Source of the DNA: Coptis chinensis
Taxonomy: Eukaryota > Streptophyta > Magnoliopsida > Ranunculales > Ranunculaceae
Assembly: GCA_015680905.1 (NCBI GenBank)
Contig: CM027377.1
Coordinates: 39,952,501-40,016,500, forward strand
Length of the DNA: 64,000 nucleotides
Direction: 5' to 3'
Part shown: positions 12,020 to 22,340 of the stretch, in pieces
How positions within the stretch are numbered: position 1 is the stretch's first letter
Layout: each line of letters starts with the position of its first letter
Notes under the pieces: model-generated
What the model was told of the DNA's origin: nothing
Database searches by the model: none
What the model saw: the letters and a program-made list of their open reading frames with translations, nothing else
Program-made: the position numbers and the translations under genes

Positions 12020-12998
12020 ATTTGACGATTCTACGATATTCGGAATCAAGCTTTCATCAAGGCTTCTCAACCCCCTCTAATGGAGGTTTAGCCGAGAATC
12101 ATTATGCAATCATTTCCGATTACATTTAAACTAAACATGATATAAAGAATTGAAATTTACTTAATTAAACAATAATGAAATCTAATTTAATGACTCAAAT
12201 GAAATAAAGACAGGAATTGGAATTAGATCTAGGAATGGAAATGACAAAATCGAAATTGATAAAAATACTACTTTATTGATCTAATCAAAATGAAGAACAA
12301 GATTCAAAGGTTTAATCTAATATAATAATTGAAATGGAACTAAACTTAATTAATCTACATGAAAAACTAGATCTAGAATTCATTAATGGAGGCTACTAAT
12401 CTAATTTATTTCTAGGTCTAACTATCTACCATTAACAAAGAGCTAAGCTTTTGTTTTTATACATTCAGATCCAAAATTGTGCATGGGCTTGGAGCCATGT
12501 TTTGGGGCGAGAATCGTGCCCAAAACCCAATTCTTCAAATTCAACAAGGCCTCTTCAGCTGCAGTTGGCTTCAATAGACTTTCCGTCCACTTTTGCTCCT
12601 CTGATTGGATCAAGGCTTAGACCATTGGAAAGCTCTTTCCGAGCCGGTCGTTTTGACATAAGGTAGGCCCCATTCCGAGGTCTGAGTCCAAAGATATGTC
12701 CTTCGGAAGTTCTGCTAACTTTGTGTGCTTTTTCGGCCCGCGTCGAATTTTCAGCTTTTGACCGGGCTTTTAGAAAGGCTTTGTCTTCTCGAAACTTGGC
12801 CTTTAATCATGGAACTCCTTAGTAACCGACCTTTGCTCCTTTATCTCGCTAAAGTGGCACATTTATGCACATAATGGACTTTGAAGCCTGAAATGCATAA
12901 AAACACGTAATCAGTGTTAACTCTTAATTATTACTCACATAATTGGTCTAAAAGTATGACTGTTAAAGGGTTAAAACTACAGTTTTGGGCTCTTATCA
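12020..12998 (-). repeat. 5' LTR of inner Athila-like element (shorter than the 3' LTR)
   Basis: Direct repeat of 2401-3378, ending in GCTCTTATCA next to the CCTTT duplication. It is about 0.98 kb against 1.5 kb for its partner. The rest of the LTR is represented only by the inverted fragment at 11919-12014. An open frame at 12451-12666 is LTR sequence. Confidence 0.8.
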
Positions 12999-13003
12999 CC
13001 TTT
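12999..13003. repeat. Target-site duplication CCTTT, right of inner element
   Basis: Partner of 1869-1873, directly after the right terminal TTATCA of the inner element and at the point where outer gag sequence resumes. Confidence 0.85.
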
Positions 13004-13660
13004 ACTGTTGTAGAAGAACTAGCGTTGCAGGAGATATCGTCACTACCCCCGTTATTATTACGCAATTTTTAGTCTGATCTTCTAAAATTTTTTAAGCCTA
13101 TGAGGCTCCTTTACTTAAGAAACTACCCCCATTCATTATGTCAAGGACTTATTTATGGTGGTGTAGAAGTCCCTTGAAAAAGGCACGAACTAATGTGTCT
13201 TTCGCGAGGTTATGATGTGGACACTCTATAAGTAGATCGGTGAAACGATTCCAAGCCTCTGAAAATGATTCATGAGGATTCTGTCAAAAGAAATGAATCT
13301 TGGAAAACATTTCATCGGTCTTCAGTGGTGGGTAAAAATGTTCCATGAATAGTTGAATAAGTTTAGCCCACGAATCCACAGAATTAGGCACTTGGGCAGT
13401 TAACCAAGAAGCCGCCTTATCGGCTAAGGTGAAGGGAAATACCCTTAGTTTAATTTGTTCAGCACCTACTGTAGGATGGTGGAATGTAGTAAGGACTTGG
13501 TCAATCCTACGCATGTGCTGATAGGGCTTTTCATGGTCTAACCCATGAAAAACGGGTAACAAATTAAATATATTTGGGGGGATTTGGAAATCCCCCACTG
13601 GGTCTGATAGAATGATGCAAGATTTAGGGCTATCGTTCAAGGCTTTGTAAAAGTCAGAGA
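13004..13660 (-). pseudogene. Outer Athila-like gag, N-terminal capsid part (remnant)
   Basis: The minus-strand frame 13640-13284 carries a clear retrotransposon gag domain: LRVFPFTLADKAASWL followed by SVDSWAKLIQLFMEHFYPP, matching the plant Ty3/gypsy pattern (FPFSL-x-D-x-A-x-WL ... W-x-x-L-x-x-F-x-x-x-F-x-P). It would form the capsid shell of the particle. The rest of this gag is at 862-1868, across the inner insertion. It is broken. Confidence 0.8.
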
Positions 13661-14376
13661 GAGGGGACTATCTTTCTTTAGCCATTACTTCAGGTGGTGT
13701 GTGTGGTATGCTAGCTAGAGGTGTAGTGAGTTGTATACTAGAAAGTTTTGTTTGTTGCCGTTGTCGGTTAATTACGTTAGGTGTTTTTCTTCGGCCCGAC
13801 CTTAATCTCATGCAAGGCTAAGACCAATATTAATGAAACATAACAACACTCCAAACAATCTTGATATGCTAGTATGAACCTCTAACAGAAGATGCGAGGT
13901 GTGGAAGAAAAGAGTACCTGAAAGCCTCCTTGCTTTGCTTATGAATAGCGTATTGTTTACACGTGCTCAGTGTATATAACAAGTTAGAACACTGAAAGCT
14001 TTGAAGAAATGGAAGTTCGAAATAAACCTGTGGAAATTGGGCAGTTTCAGCAGAGGGCGCGGGTGCGCTCAGAATATGCCTAGGCAGGGCGCAGGTCGCG
14101 CTTAGGCAAAAGGTAGGATTCCAGCGCAGGTGGCGCCCAAGTTGGCCTTGGTAGGGTGCAGGTGGTGCTCAGCCAAAGGGTGGGATTCCAGGCGTGTGGG
14201 CGTAGGGCCTCCACTTTGGCTTGCCCAGGGCACATGTGCGCTCCGAGTAATTTTTCGTGGAAACTTGCAAAGCTAAAACAGACAACCACAGTGAGAATCC
14301 AAACAAGGGTGCCTGGGTTATAGGACTTTGAAAAACTATCAAGTCGACAAAAAACAATACTAAAGAGTACTAAGAT
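13661..14376 (-). other. Leader of outer element with GC-rich repetitive patch
   Basis: Lies between the primer-binding-like site and gag. Positions about 14043-14250 are strikingly GC-rich for this window and loosely repetitive, with recurring GGGCGCAGGT, GCGCTCAG and GGTGGGATTCCAG-like words. Open frames over it (14080-14357) appear to be by-products of the GC content. Confidence 0.5.
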
Positions 14377-14391
14377 GGCAGCGGCACCATT
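14377..14391 (-). other. Primer-binding-like site of outer element
   Basis: On the minus strand the LTR ends in ...TATATCA and is followed by AATGGTGCCGCTGCCATC. This resembles the TGGCGCCG(T/C)TGCC primer site (tRNA-Asp type) common in Athila/Tat elements, with some divergence. Confidence 0.5.
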
Positions 14392-15524
14392 TGATATACG
14401 TAAAATTGAATAATTTATCTACGAAATGAATGATGAAACTCAAAACACAAATGAAACTAAACTTAATTAAACGCAAATAATTTATCAAAACGTTGCTATC
14501 AAAGATTTCTATACTCTCAATTCTATCAAAATAGAGTGGAGTAAAATGTTCGTTCCACTCTTAGTTCTTTAGCATTCAAGTTTCCTAGATTGACTAATCT
14601 ATTCAAGGTCTAATGAGAGCAATGGTGGGTTACGATGTGAATTAAAACTCGTAATATAAAGATTATAACTTTATTAGTTTTAACTAAACAATAATTGAAT
14701 TCTAAATTAATAACTAAGAATTGAATAACAACAACTGAAATTAGATCTAACAATTTTAAATGACAAAATCGAAATGAACAAGAAATAACTATTTTATTTA
14801 TCTAATCAATGAAGAACTATGATTCAAAGAATTAATCTAAAACAATGTATGAAACTAATTAATTTAACTAATTGAATTCAAAAACTAGATCTACAAGCTA
14901 TTTTAATGGCTACTTTTTATTATAGATTCTCTAACTATATCTTTCTTAAGAGCTAAGTCTTGTTTTATGTAAAGGAGGAGACCAGATCCACAATTTCGTG
15001 CATGGGATGAGGAGCCATGTTTTGGGCCGGAAAATCGAGCCCAAAGCCCAAAGCCCAATTTCTTTAGTCCACAGAGCCCGTTTCAGCTGGCTTTGACTTC
15101 AGTAGACTGTTCGTCCACTTTTGCTCCTCTGATTGGGTCAAGGCTTGGACCATTGGAAAGATCTTTCTGAGCCGGTCGTTTTGACGTAAGGTAGGCCCAA
15201 ATCCGAGGCCTGAGTCCAAAGATATGGTCTTCGGAAGTTATGCTGACTTGTACACTGTTTCTGCCCGTGTTGACTTTTCAGCTTTTGACTGGGCTTCATA
15301 AAGACTTTGTCTCCTTGAATCTTGGCCTTTATCACAGAACTTTTTAGCAACCAACCCTTTGCTTTTTTATATCGCCAAAGTCGCGCATTTCTGCACATAA
15401 TTGAGTTCCATGCCTGAAAGACATAAAAGCACGTAATTAGCATTAACTCTTATTTATTACTCGTATAATTGGTCTAAAAGTAGTATTATTAAGGGGTTAA
15501 AACTACAGTTTTGGGCTCTTATCA
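14392..15524 (-). repeat. 5' LTR of outer Athila-like element
   Basis: 1133 bp, TGATATACG at the left and GGGCTCTTATCA at the right. It is related to the inner LTRs along its length (shared blocks around GGAGCCATGTTTTGGGC and TCTGATTGGGTCAAGGCTT) but clearly more diverged. The flanking GTGAG (15525-15529) would be its target duplication; the other end is outside the window. Confidence 0.75.
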
Positions 15525-17040
15525 GTGAGAAAGCTAGAAATCCAGTATTCATCCCAAAAATAATATATTTGGATCCCTCACATTTGGAGTTGCCTTTCAA
15601 ACTATATATCAAGGCAACAATTCCCCATTCGACTAGCTTATGCCATGACAATTAGTAAATCTAATGGGCATTCAATGAGACATTGATTTGAGAACACCAA
15701 ATTTTAGTCATAGACAATTCTATGTGGCCATGTGAAGATGTGTTTCTTCAAAAACAATATATGCAAAAATTGTACCACAAATATCGTATACCCAGGACAT
15801 TAATACTAATGAGAAAAGGTGAGTGAGAAATTAAGCATGGTGATTTATAGTTATAGTTATAGTTATGATTAATAAAATTGAGAGCAGTCTTATTAATTTT
15901 GTGTAATATTTCTTTGATCTTGAGGTGGCATTACAATAAATGTTTACTGTAGCATAAACAAAACATCCATGGATAATGTGTTGGATTCATATGTCTATCC
16001 CTTTATTTCAAAGGTCTATCTTTCAAAACCTGAGTATATTTCTTGATAGTTGTTGAACTCCATTTTCTCTTCAATATATTTGCCTACAATAGCGTTTGGG
16101 CTACTGGGTTTATGCTCTTAATTCAAGGCTTTCTCCCCTTATTTGTTTCTCACTCTGATATGCCTTGATTTAATTAAGATGTTGTAAGCGATAAGTGCAA
16201 CGAGTTGGTTTGTGAGAAATGAAATAAATAGAATTACCATAAACCCACTTGAGTCATTGAGTGTTTCGATGACATGGCTATGAAGTATAGAATTGCTGGA
16301 AATGAGTAGTGCATTTTACATATCCCTATCTTTATAAGCTTATAACATCAATTCACTGCTGCCATGAAGATTGTCTCTTGGGGTGTTGTTTAAATACAAT
16401 ATGTCTTGAGTGCCATCTGGCACAGGCATTAACTAGTATAGAATAATATAGATAACAGCCGTGGGTTTGTGACAAGAGGCTCAAGTTCTCTGTCTCATTA
16501 GTTATAGTCAGTGAACAAGCTTGGTTTGACTGAAGGCTAGCTTAGTTTTGAAATTTCAGTATCTCCTTTATATGAGCATTTGTGGAGGTTTTCTGTTAAG
16601 TGCCACATTGGTTTGTTATGACAATGTTTCTCTTTAGCTTCTTTAATTCTCTGTTTTGTTTATACTTGATTGTTATGCAAAATGATATCACTGATCTGTT
16701 TTTATGTTTGTTTTGTTTTGTATTTGGGTCCCCATTTTGATCGTCTCTTTCCTTATTACAATACAGTAGTACTACTACTAAGTACTAACAAACACAAACA
16801 CCCATAATCTGCAAGTAGGAATTTGGTGGTCCAGTTTAGTTATAACTTATCTATTAAAGGTGCATAGGTTGAGTTGGTAAAAATAGTTTCATATGCATTG
16901 CTAACTTGAGTGTATATTAGGTTTATTAATGTTTTGAATAAATTTACTTATGTGATTTTTTTTCACTCGAACCAGATCGGTCGATGGGTCACCAATAGTA
17001 GATTGATGAAGAAACTTCAGGTGAATGCTGCTCAAATCGG
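15525..17040. other. No recognisable gene
   Basis: About 1.5 kb of AT-rich sequence with no coding frame that I trust and no clear repeat ends. It has a short run of AGTTAT repeats near 15850. It lies between the outer Athila LTR and the CACTA element and may be ancient intergenic or intronic DNA. Confidence 0.4.
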
Positions 17041-17510
17041 CATCACTACACCATAACAACTTTTTTGTGACAGGGGGTTTTATCATTTTGTGACGCCAAA
17101 TAGGCATCAAAAAATTTGTGACACCATTATGGCATTACTCTGTGGGTTTTGCCGTCACAATTAATCCAATAATTAGGTGGCGTCAAAGAATTTAATTTCA
17201 CTAAGATACCAACACACGTGTTGGGCATGTGCGACAGGATGAGGCGTCAACACGAAACTGTGTCCAAAGACTTCGATTTCTTCTCGACCTCAAATTAAGA
17301 ACACCAAATGAGAAACCCTTCTTCTCCACCTTTCTCGATCTATTCGAATTCCACCTATTCATGTTTTTCCCAAAATTACACCTACCGTGGATAAAGTGGT
17401 CTCAAAACTACTCGATCGAAAAACAAAAAAATAAAACTGAAAATAGGGCAAAAAAACATAGCGCTAAATCTCCCTCTTTTCAATCGTCACTGGGGTTTCT
17501 TCTCTACGTC

Positions 17511-17632
17511 TCTCCAATATCACTCTTTCAATTTATTGTATTCAAAAGCCCAATTATACAAAGAACGAGCTCAACCGTAAGTTTTCTCTCCAATATCACT
17601 ATTTCAATTCATTGTATTCAAAAGTTTTGATA
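17511..17632 (+). repeat. Short tandem duplication inside the CACTA element
   Basis: The word TCTCTCCAATATCACT-(C/A)TTTCAATT followed by ATTGTATTCAAAAG occurs twice, about 75 bp apart (17511-17550 and 17586-17630). The first copy runs into the UTP11 first-exon remnant. Confidence 0.6.
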
Positions 17633-20309
17633 TTTACTTGAAATTTCATTGCAGAGAAGCAAGGAGGAAGTTTGGATTCCTCGAAAAGCACAAAGATTAT
17701 GTCGAACGTGCAAAAGCCTTTCACAAAAAAGAGGACACTTTACGGGTATAACTGTATATACTTTTTTCTATACAATAATGACATGGATGAAATTTGGTCA
17801 TATATAATAATGTTTGCAATATAATTGGACATTGTAGTTTTTAGAACATGGTGCATGTTGGAAACAACAAGATTAAGTTTGATAGGGAACCTCACAGAAA
17901 AGGGCTTGGGCAATGTGTACTGTGGTTATAGTAGATCCTTGTAGCCTAGATATTGTGCGGACTGTCTTTCATGGGAGTTTATTTATAGGAGAATTGAAGT
18001 TTATGGCTGCAATTCCATCTGGCAAGTACATCATCTGTGGTATTGGTTGATGTTCTTGATAAAATGCATGCAATATTACTGGATGAGTCTGACCAATATG
18101 GGGATGGTGTAACCAAATTGCATAAAAGTTCTCTGCATAACATGATGCTCATTCTGAACAAAGGTTCAATGGATGGGATTCCGTTGTATCAATATCATCC
18201 CAGGGAAGGCTCTTAGTGCTTCTATATGGGACTCATTATATATTTCTATTAGTAGATAGTGGCATTGCTATTGGCGTGATATCTATATTAGATGGTCCCC
18301 TTTGTGGTGATGGTATTCTTTCAGTCTCATGTTGTAGGGGGTATGTTTCTTGTTTGGGACAAATATTATGAGGCATTATATACAGACTAGCAACCTAAAG
18401 GATTTGTAGAAATCTTTTTGTTGTTTGGAATAGTAGGGGTGCTGGACTAGTGTATAAAGTTGTAGGTTCAGATGACACATTCAAGTTTGAGCTGCCGTGT
18501 GAGATCCCTGTTGTCCCTGCTGTTTGTAATCCTCTTAATGCAAGCATTTCTATTATTTTTCGTCAAATGAACAAATTTATTCTTCGTATAGAATTTTTAT
18601 GCCCATGGAAAGTTGGACCAACAATAGAATGGAAAATGCTTGGGGAAGGTGGTTTTCTTGGTGACTAGATTGATAGCTCTAGTTATGTTTCTATTACTGA
18701 GTAGTCAAAGTGCAATTCTTTCATAGCACCAACTGATGTGGAGGCTCAAATCATAAGTTTGGTGAACTTACTATATAATTGGAAACTATATAAAGGTATT
18801 TTGGTTTCCTTGTAAGTGCATATATACCATAAAGTTCATCTATTAATTTGATTCCCTATCTGCCTATCTAATGTTGATAATTTATTTTCATGATTTTCTC
18901 TATCTTGATTACTCAGACATTATGACAGATCTGCAGGTAATTGTTTTTATTCTGCATGAAATAGCCTTGAGAACTCAGCCATGCGAAAAAGTTTCCTCTG
19001 GAGCTCTGCAGCGGCCTTCATGGAATTTGTGCATTTCCAATGGTGTCTGTGAATGGACTCATCAACATACACGGTTGGTAGTTGGTGATGCAATTGGACA
19101 TATTCAGTGTTACGATTCAGGTATATGACTTGCAAAGGTATTCCAGACAGGAAATGTAGTACAAATATATTTTTGTTAAGAATATGTAGCGTGTGATGGA
19201 TCTTCATTAGAGTTGACGAGACCTTGCTCTTATATATTGATAGGTATATGCTTGAAGATTTTATGATAACCATGATTCCTTTCCGAACTATATATATGAA
19301 CATTGATTTGATATCATATCTAGATCAAACTTTAATTGAAATGGGAGTAATTCATGTTTTACCAAAACAATCACTAAATTGGTCAACCTCAACTATATCT
19401 CTTTTAGGCAAGTGCACAATTCACACGAAGACCCTGAACTTTCCTCTTCATTATATGAGTGCTTGGTCCTGGCAACTGTGAGGCGGGAAGGAAATTATCC
19501 ATTCTCTGGCTTATTCCTTATTGGCACCATAACTAGGAATATGCTTAGCCTAATAATGGCCTCACTTTGCTGGGACACCAGATTGAGTTGCTATCATGAA
19601 TAAGTCCTGACAAGATTGAGTTTCACTTATGACTTATTTCTTCCAAAGTAAAATTTGGAGACATGAGGAGTTTGAAATGTAATATGAAAACAATTTTGTC
19701 TAACACGTTAATTATTAAACGTTGTTAATAATAAATTTGGTTTTTGGTTGGTTGTGCAGAAACTTAAGAAGGCATCGTTTAGAAACCCGAATGAGTTTTA
19801 CTTTGGTTTTTGGTTGGTTGTGTAGAAACTCAAGGAGAAGGCATCATTTAGAAACCTGGATGAGTTTTACTATAAGATGATTAAGTCCAAAACTGTGGGT
19901 GGAGTACACAAATAAGAGTAATATACTTGTCTCTTGTTTTTAAGTTTCAAGTTCTTAAGATATATGCATTTCCTTGTTTCTCCTCGACTCCTCATTTACA
20001 CTAGCTTTTTGTGTTTTTATTACTGACGCCAAAACAATACACTCATGAAGAACTTGTGCTGATGAAAACCCAAAATAGTGGTTATGTCTTTGAAAAAATA
20101 CAGAGTGAAAAGAAGGTAACTGAGATTACTATTAACTAAGGAGTTGGTGTCTTACATAGTTTGTTTAGTGTTATTATATAGTAGTGTTTGTTATTGATTG
20201 CTTTAATTCCTTTCCTTTTCCTTTTGCAGAAAATTGAAAAACTGAATTCCATGCTGCATTCCCTAGACAATCAGCTCACAAATAAACACATTTACTATGC
20301 AGAAGATAG
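17540..20309 (+). pseudogene. UTP11: UTP11-like (SSU processome) exons captured in CACTA
   Basis: UTP11 is a nucleolar component of the U3 snoRNP small-subunit processome, needed for 18S rRNA maturation. Exon remnants appear in gene order. The end of exon 1 (to 17576, KERAQ) shares a split Pro codon with exon 2 (17655-17745: EARRKFGFLEKHKDY ... HKKEDTLR). The next exon appears twice (19760-19801 partial, 19825-19911: ASFRNLDEFYYKMIKSKTV). Then come 20029-20115 (YTHEELVLMKTQNSGYVF) and 20230-20309 (KIEKL ... YYAEDR). Splice sites GT/AG are kept at most borders. The C-terminal half is missing, exon 3 is partly duplicated and a stop follows VHK, so it cannot make the whole protein. Residues agree well with my memory of plant UTP11. 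Confidence 0.85.
17838..19130 (+). pseudogene. Fragments of an unidentified host gene inside the CACTA
   Basis: Several plus-strand stretches have protein-like composition but shift frame. Near 18010-18160 there is VVLVDVLDKMHAILLDESD then KLHKSSLHNMM. Near 18240-18340 there is IFLLVDSGIAIGVISILDG. At 18415-18665 there is VVWNSRGAGLVYKVVG and FELPCEIPVVPAVCNP. At 18990-19125 there is RPSWNLCISNGVCEW and TRLVVGDAIGHIQCYD. The last is WD-repeat-like. They lie between UTP11 exons 2 and 3, as if a second captured gene were inserted in that intron. I do not recognise the protein. Stops and frameshifts show it is not functional. Confidence 0.5.
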
Positions 20310-21319
20310 GTTTGTGTTTCCTGCTCTTCGCAGCTCAACCCAGATATTTTTTCTATAGAAAATGGAATATGTACCCCTTAGCATTAGTGTTATGTTAGGG
20401 ACTGATGATATGAGGTTAGATGGTCCTTCTAGGCTGTAATATACAAAAGGGAGTTCAACTTCCTAAGTGCCACTAAAATAGAGGGATTTCATGATATGCA
20501 CATATTCAGTGTAAAGTATTTTGAACTAGGGGTTTTTTTTTCCCCCAGCATTAAGCAATCGGGAGGTCAGGTATATTCTTATGTTGGTTTCATACTAAGT
20601 CTGTTTTCTACATTTCTGTACTGGTCCTAATTGATCATATAATTACTATTCATATTCATTGTTCTTTCTTCTCTCTTGACCCAGATTACCCGTCTTACAA
20701 ATCCAAGGATTTTCGATGCAAATAAGGTAAAACGGCTGGTCTTTGCCCACTTATGCGAAAAGCTTGATATTTTGATGCAGTCTCACTCTTCAACCGTAAA
20801 GGATCGAAGCTTCGATTTGTAAAGCTTCTTCTGCAATTCAAGTTTGTTACGAGGAATTCAAGTTTGTTACAAGGCAATATGTATAGAGTCAATTCTTCAA
20901 TGTAGATTCGGCAGTGAGCCTGCATTAAGCTTGGCTGAGAGAAGTTCAAAAGAAGGCTATGAAGACAAACTATGGTGGGTTGGTTTTTCTTGTCGTTTTA
21001 TAAGTCATTGTCCACTGGTTCCTTGTAAGTGTTAGAATTGGTTCTTTGTAAGTGTAGGCGTGTTAATACAATTGTTGAATGAAATTTACTATGTAGGACT
21101 ACACATGTAGCAGGGTTACAATTATATTGTTTGTTGAGAATACAATGTTATATATATTAAATATTTTTAATACAAGATTTCTTCTTTTATTTGTGTGGTA
21201 ATCAGATGTGGATGGATGAATGGAAACAATTATATAGTAGTGATTAGAGCACTTGCAGGTAGTTTCTAAATATATGGCAGCAGGTGCATTATTATGTTTT
21301 TTTAAAAAGCAAAACGAAA

Positions 21320-21580
21320 ATATGATTAGTGACGCTATAATGCCGTCACAAATTCAAAATACCGTCACAAATTACTGACGCCATAATGCCGTCACAAATT
21401 CAAAATACCGTCACATAATTATTGATGCCAAAATGCCTTCACAAATTCAAAATACCGTCAGAAAATTACTGACGCTAAAATGTCGTCACAAATTCAAAAT
21501 ACTGTCACAAAATTACTGACGCCAAAATGCCGTCACAAATTACTGACGCCAATATGCCGTCATAAATTTTTGTGACGCAA
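21320..21580 (+). repeat. CACTA sub-terminal repeats
   Basis: At least six reiterations of a unit built from TGACGCCATAATGCCGTCAC and AAATTCAAAATACCGTCAC, in direct orientation with small changes. Related GTGACGCCA / GTCACAA words lie just inside the left end (17070-17160). Such arrays are the transposase-binding regions of CACTA elements. Confidence 0.8.
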
Positions 21581-21600
21581 ATTGAGACGGAAGTATAGAA

Positions 21601-21888
21601 AATTTTGGGACTTTTTAGACTTTGGTCCTACGCGTAGTTGGTTTATTAGACTTTGGTCCAGAAAAGCTTGAATATTAGACTTTGGTCCAGAAAAGCTTGA
21701 ATATTAGACTTTAGTCCTAGTTTTGTTTGTCACCGTTAGTCAACTCAGTTGACTAACAATCAACTCAGTCGTATGTAAGTCAACTAACGGTGAACAAATA
21801 GAACTAGGACTAAAGTCTAATATTCAAGTTTTTCTGAACCAAAGTCTAATAAATCAACTATGCGTAGGACCAAAGTCTTAAAACAAAA
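21601..21888. mobile_element. Foldback MITE inside the CACTA right end
   Basis: About 290 bp with inverted arms of about 110 bp. The left arm, TTTTTAGACTTTGGTCCTACGC, is mirrored by GCGTAGGACCAAAGTCTTAAAA at the right, and the arms continue through TTAGACTTTGGTCC repeats to TTAGTCAAC. The left arm holds an extra repeat of the AAAAGCTTGAATATTAGAC unit. No coding capacity. It sits a few bases from the CACTA terminus. Class uncertain, possibly Mutator-like. Confidence 0.65.
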
Positions 21889-21912
21889 AAAAAATTGTTA
21901 TGTATGGAGCAT

Positions 21913-22340
21913 AAAAGTTGACTTCTCTATATGAGAAATCCAATTTGAAAATCAAAGAATTCATTAGCAGTCCTTAAGAGAGGACAAAGATTGGGAGAGG
22001 TGAAATATACATCTTCAATCCTTATTTGGATGAAGTTTGTTTGTAATTTGATTTGATCCTTTCAAAATTGGTTTTTGGTAATGGAACAATTACAAATAGA
22101 AGGTAAAGAATGAAGAAGACCACGTACCAAAGCATAGTGTCTTGATGTTTGGCTTGGCTTGAGCTAAGCTAAAAGCAAGAGTTACATATTTTTTTACTTG
22201 CCAAATTAGTAATTTGTCAGCTGTTAGATGCGTATGATGGTGTGGTTGGTCCCGTGAGTGAATTTAAGTGTCAAAGTTATATGTCCCTAGAACCCTCCCA
22301 AATTGGGAAATTTAAATAAGAGAAAATCGACAATTCGGAA
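21913..22340. other. No recognisable gene
   Basis: Intergenic sequence to the right of the CACTA target duplication. It holds no convincing frame. The word ATATGTCCCTAGAACCC near 22280 recurs near 35878, next to the sugar-transporter fragment, which hints at a shared old duplication. Confidence 0.35.

Larger units (their letters stand above)
1874..12998 (-). mobile_element. Inner Athila-like Ty3/gypsy element, nested in outer gag
   Basis: About 11.1 kb with TGATAA...TTATCA ends and a 5-bp duplication. On the minus strand: 5' LTR (12998-12020), gag (to 10461), protease region (to about 9970), a short acidic open frame (9994-9620), two GC-richer accessory coding-like blocks (8124-6962 and 6411-5646), polypurine tract and 3' LTR (3378-1874). 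I do not recognise reverse transcriptase, RNase H or integrase, so it looks like a non-autonomous member that would depend on a relative. The two LTRs look alike over about 980 bp with few differences, suggesting a fairly recent insertion. It is broken, with several breaks, and its 5' end is rearranged. Confidence 0.75.
240..15524 (-). mobile_element. Outer Athila-like Ty3/gypsy element (broken, 3' part beyond window)
   Basis: Read on the minus strand: 5' LTR (15524-14392), primer-binding-like site, leader, gag N-terminal part (about 13660-13004), then the inserted inner element (12998-1874), then the rest of gag (1868-862) and protease region (850-245). The gag continues on the far side of the inner insertion, and both sides carry the 5-bp duplication. 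That shows one older copy split by a younger copy of the same family. The lineage call rests on the gag TLRSGR motif, the CxxC-H-C knuckle and the primer-site type. It is a fossil with many breaks. Its LTR looks clearly more diverged from the inner LTRs than those are from each other, so it is older. Confidence 0.7.
17044..21909 (+). mobile_element. CACTA (En/Spm-type) element carrying host gene exons
   Basis: The left end reads CACTACACCATAACAAC followed by TTTTTTGTGAC. A 3-bp CAT precedes it (17041-17043), and CAT follows the right end (21910-21912), matching the 3-bp duplication of CACTA transposons. Inside the right end are reiterated sub-terminal repeats (GACGCCA / TGCCGTCACAAAT, 21320-21580), which bind transposase in this superfamily. 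The right terminal repeat is degenerate: its reverse complement CTCCATACATAACAA resembles CACTACACCATAACAA. I find no TNP2-like transposase, so it is non-autonomous. The interior carries UTP11 exons and pieces of another gene, making it a Pack-CACTA. Confidence 0.75.

Noticed and set aside
16855-17040. tRNA-derived SINE (GGTTGAGTTGGTAAAAATAG as box A, TGGTTCGAGTG as box B)
   Set aside because: The two box-like words are on opposite strands and no poly-A tail or target duplication is visible.
17229-17630. 133-codon plus-strand open frame at the CACTA left end
   Set aside because: Overlaps the UTP11 first-exon remnant in another frame and crosses a tandem duplication; no motif.
21320-21580. 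CRISPR-like regular repeat array
   Set aside because: Units are contiguous and degenerate, lack unique spacers, and fit CACTA sub-terminal repeats in a plant genome.
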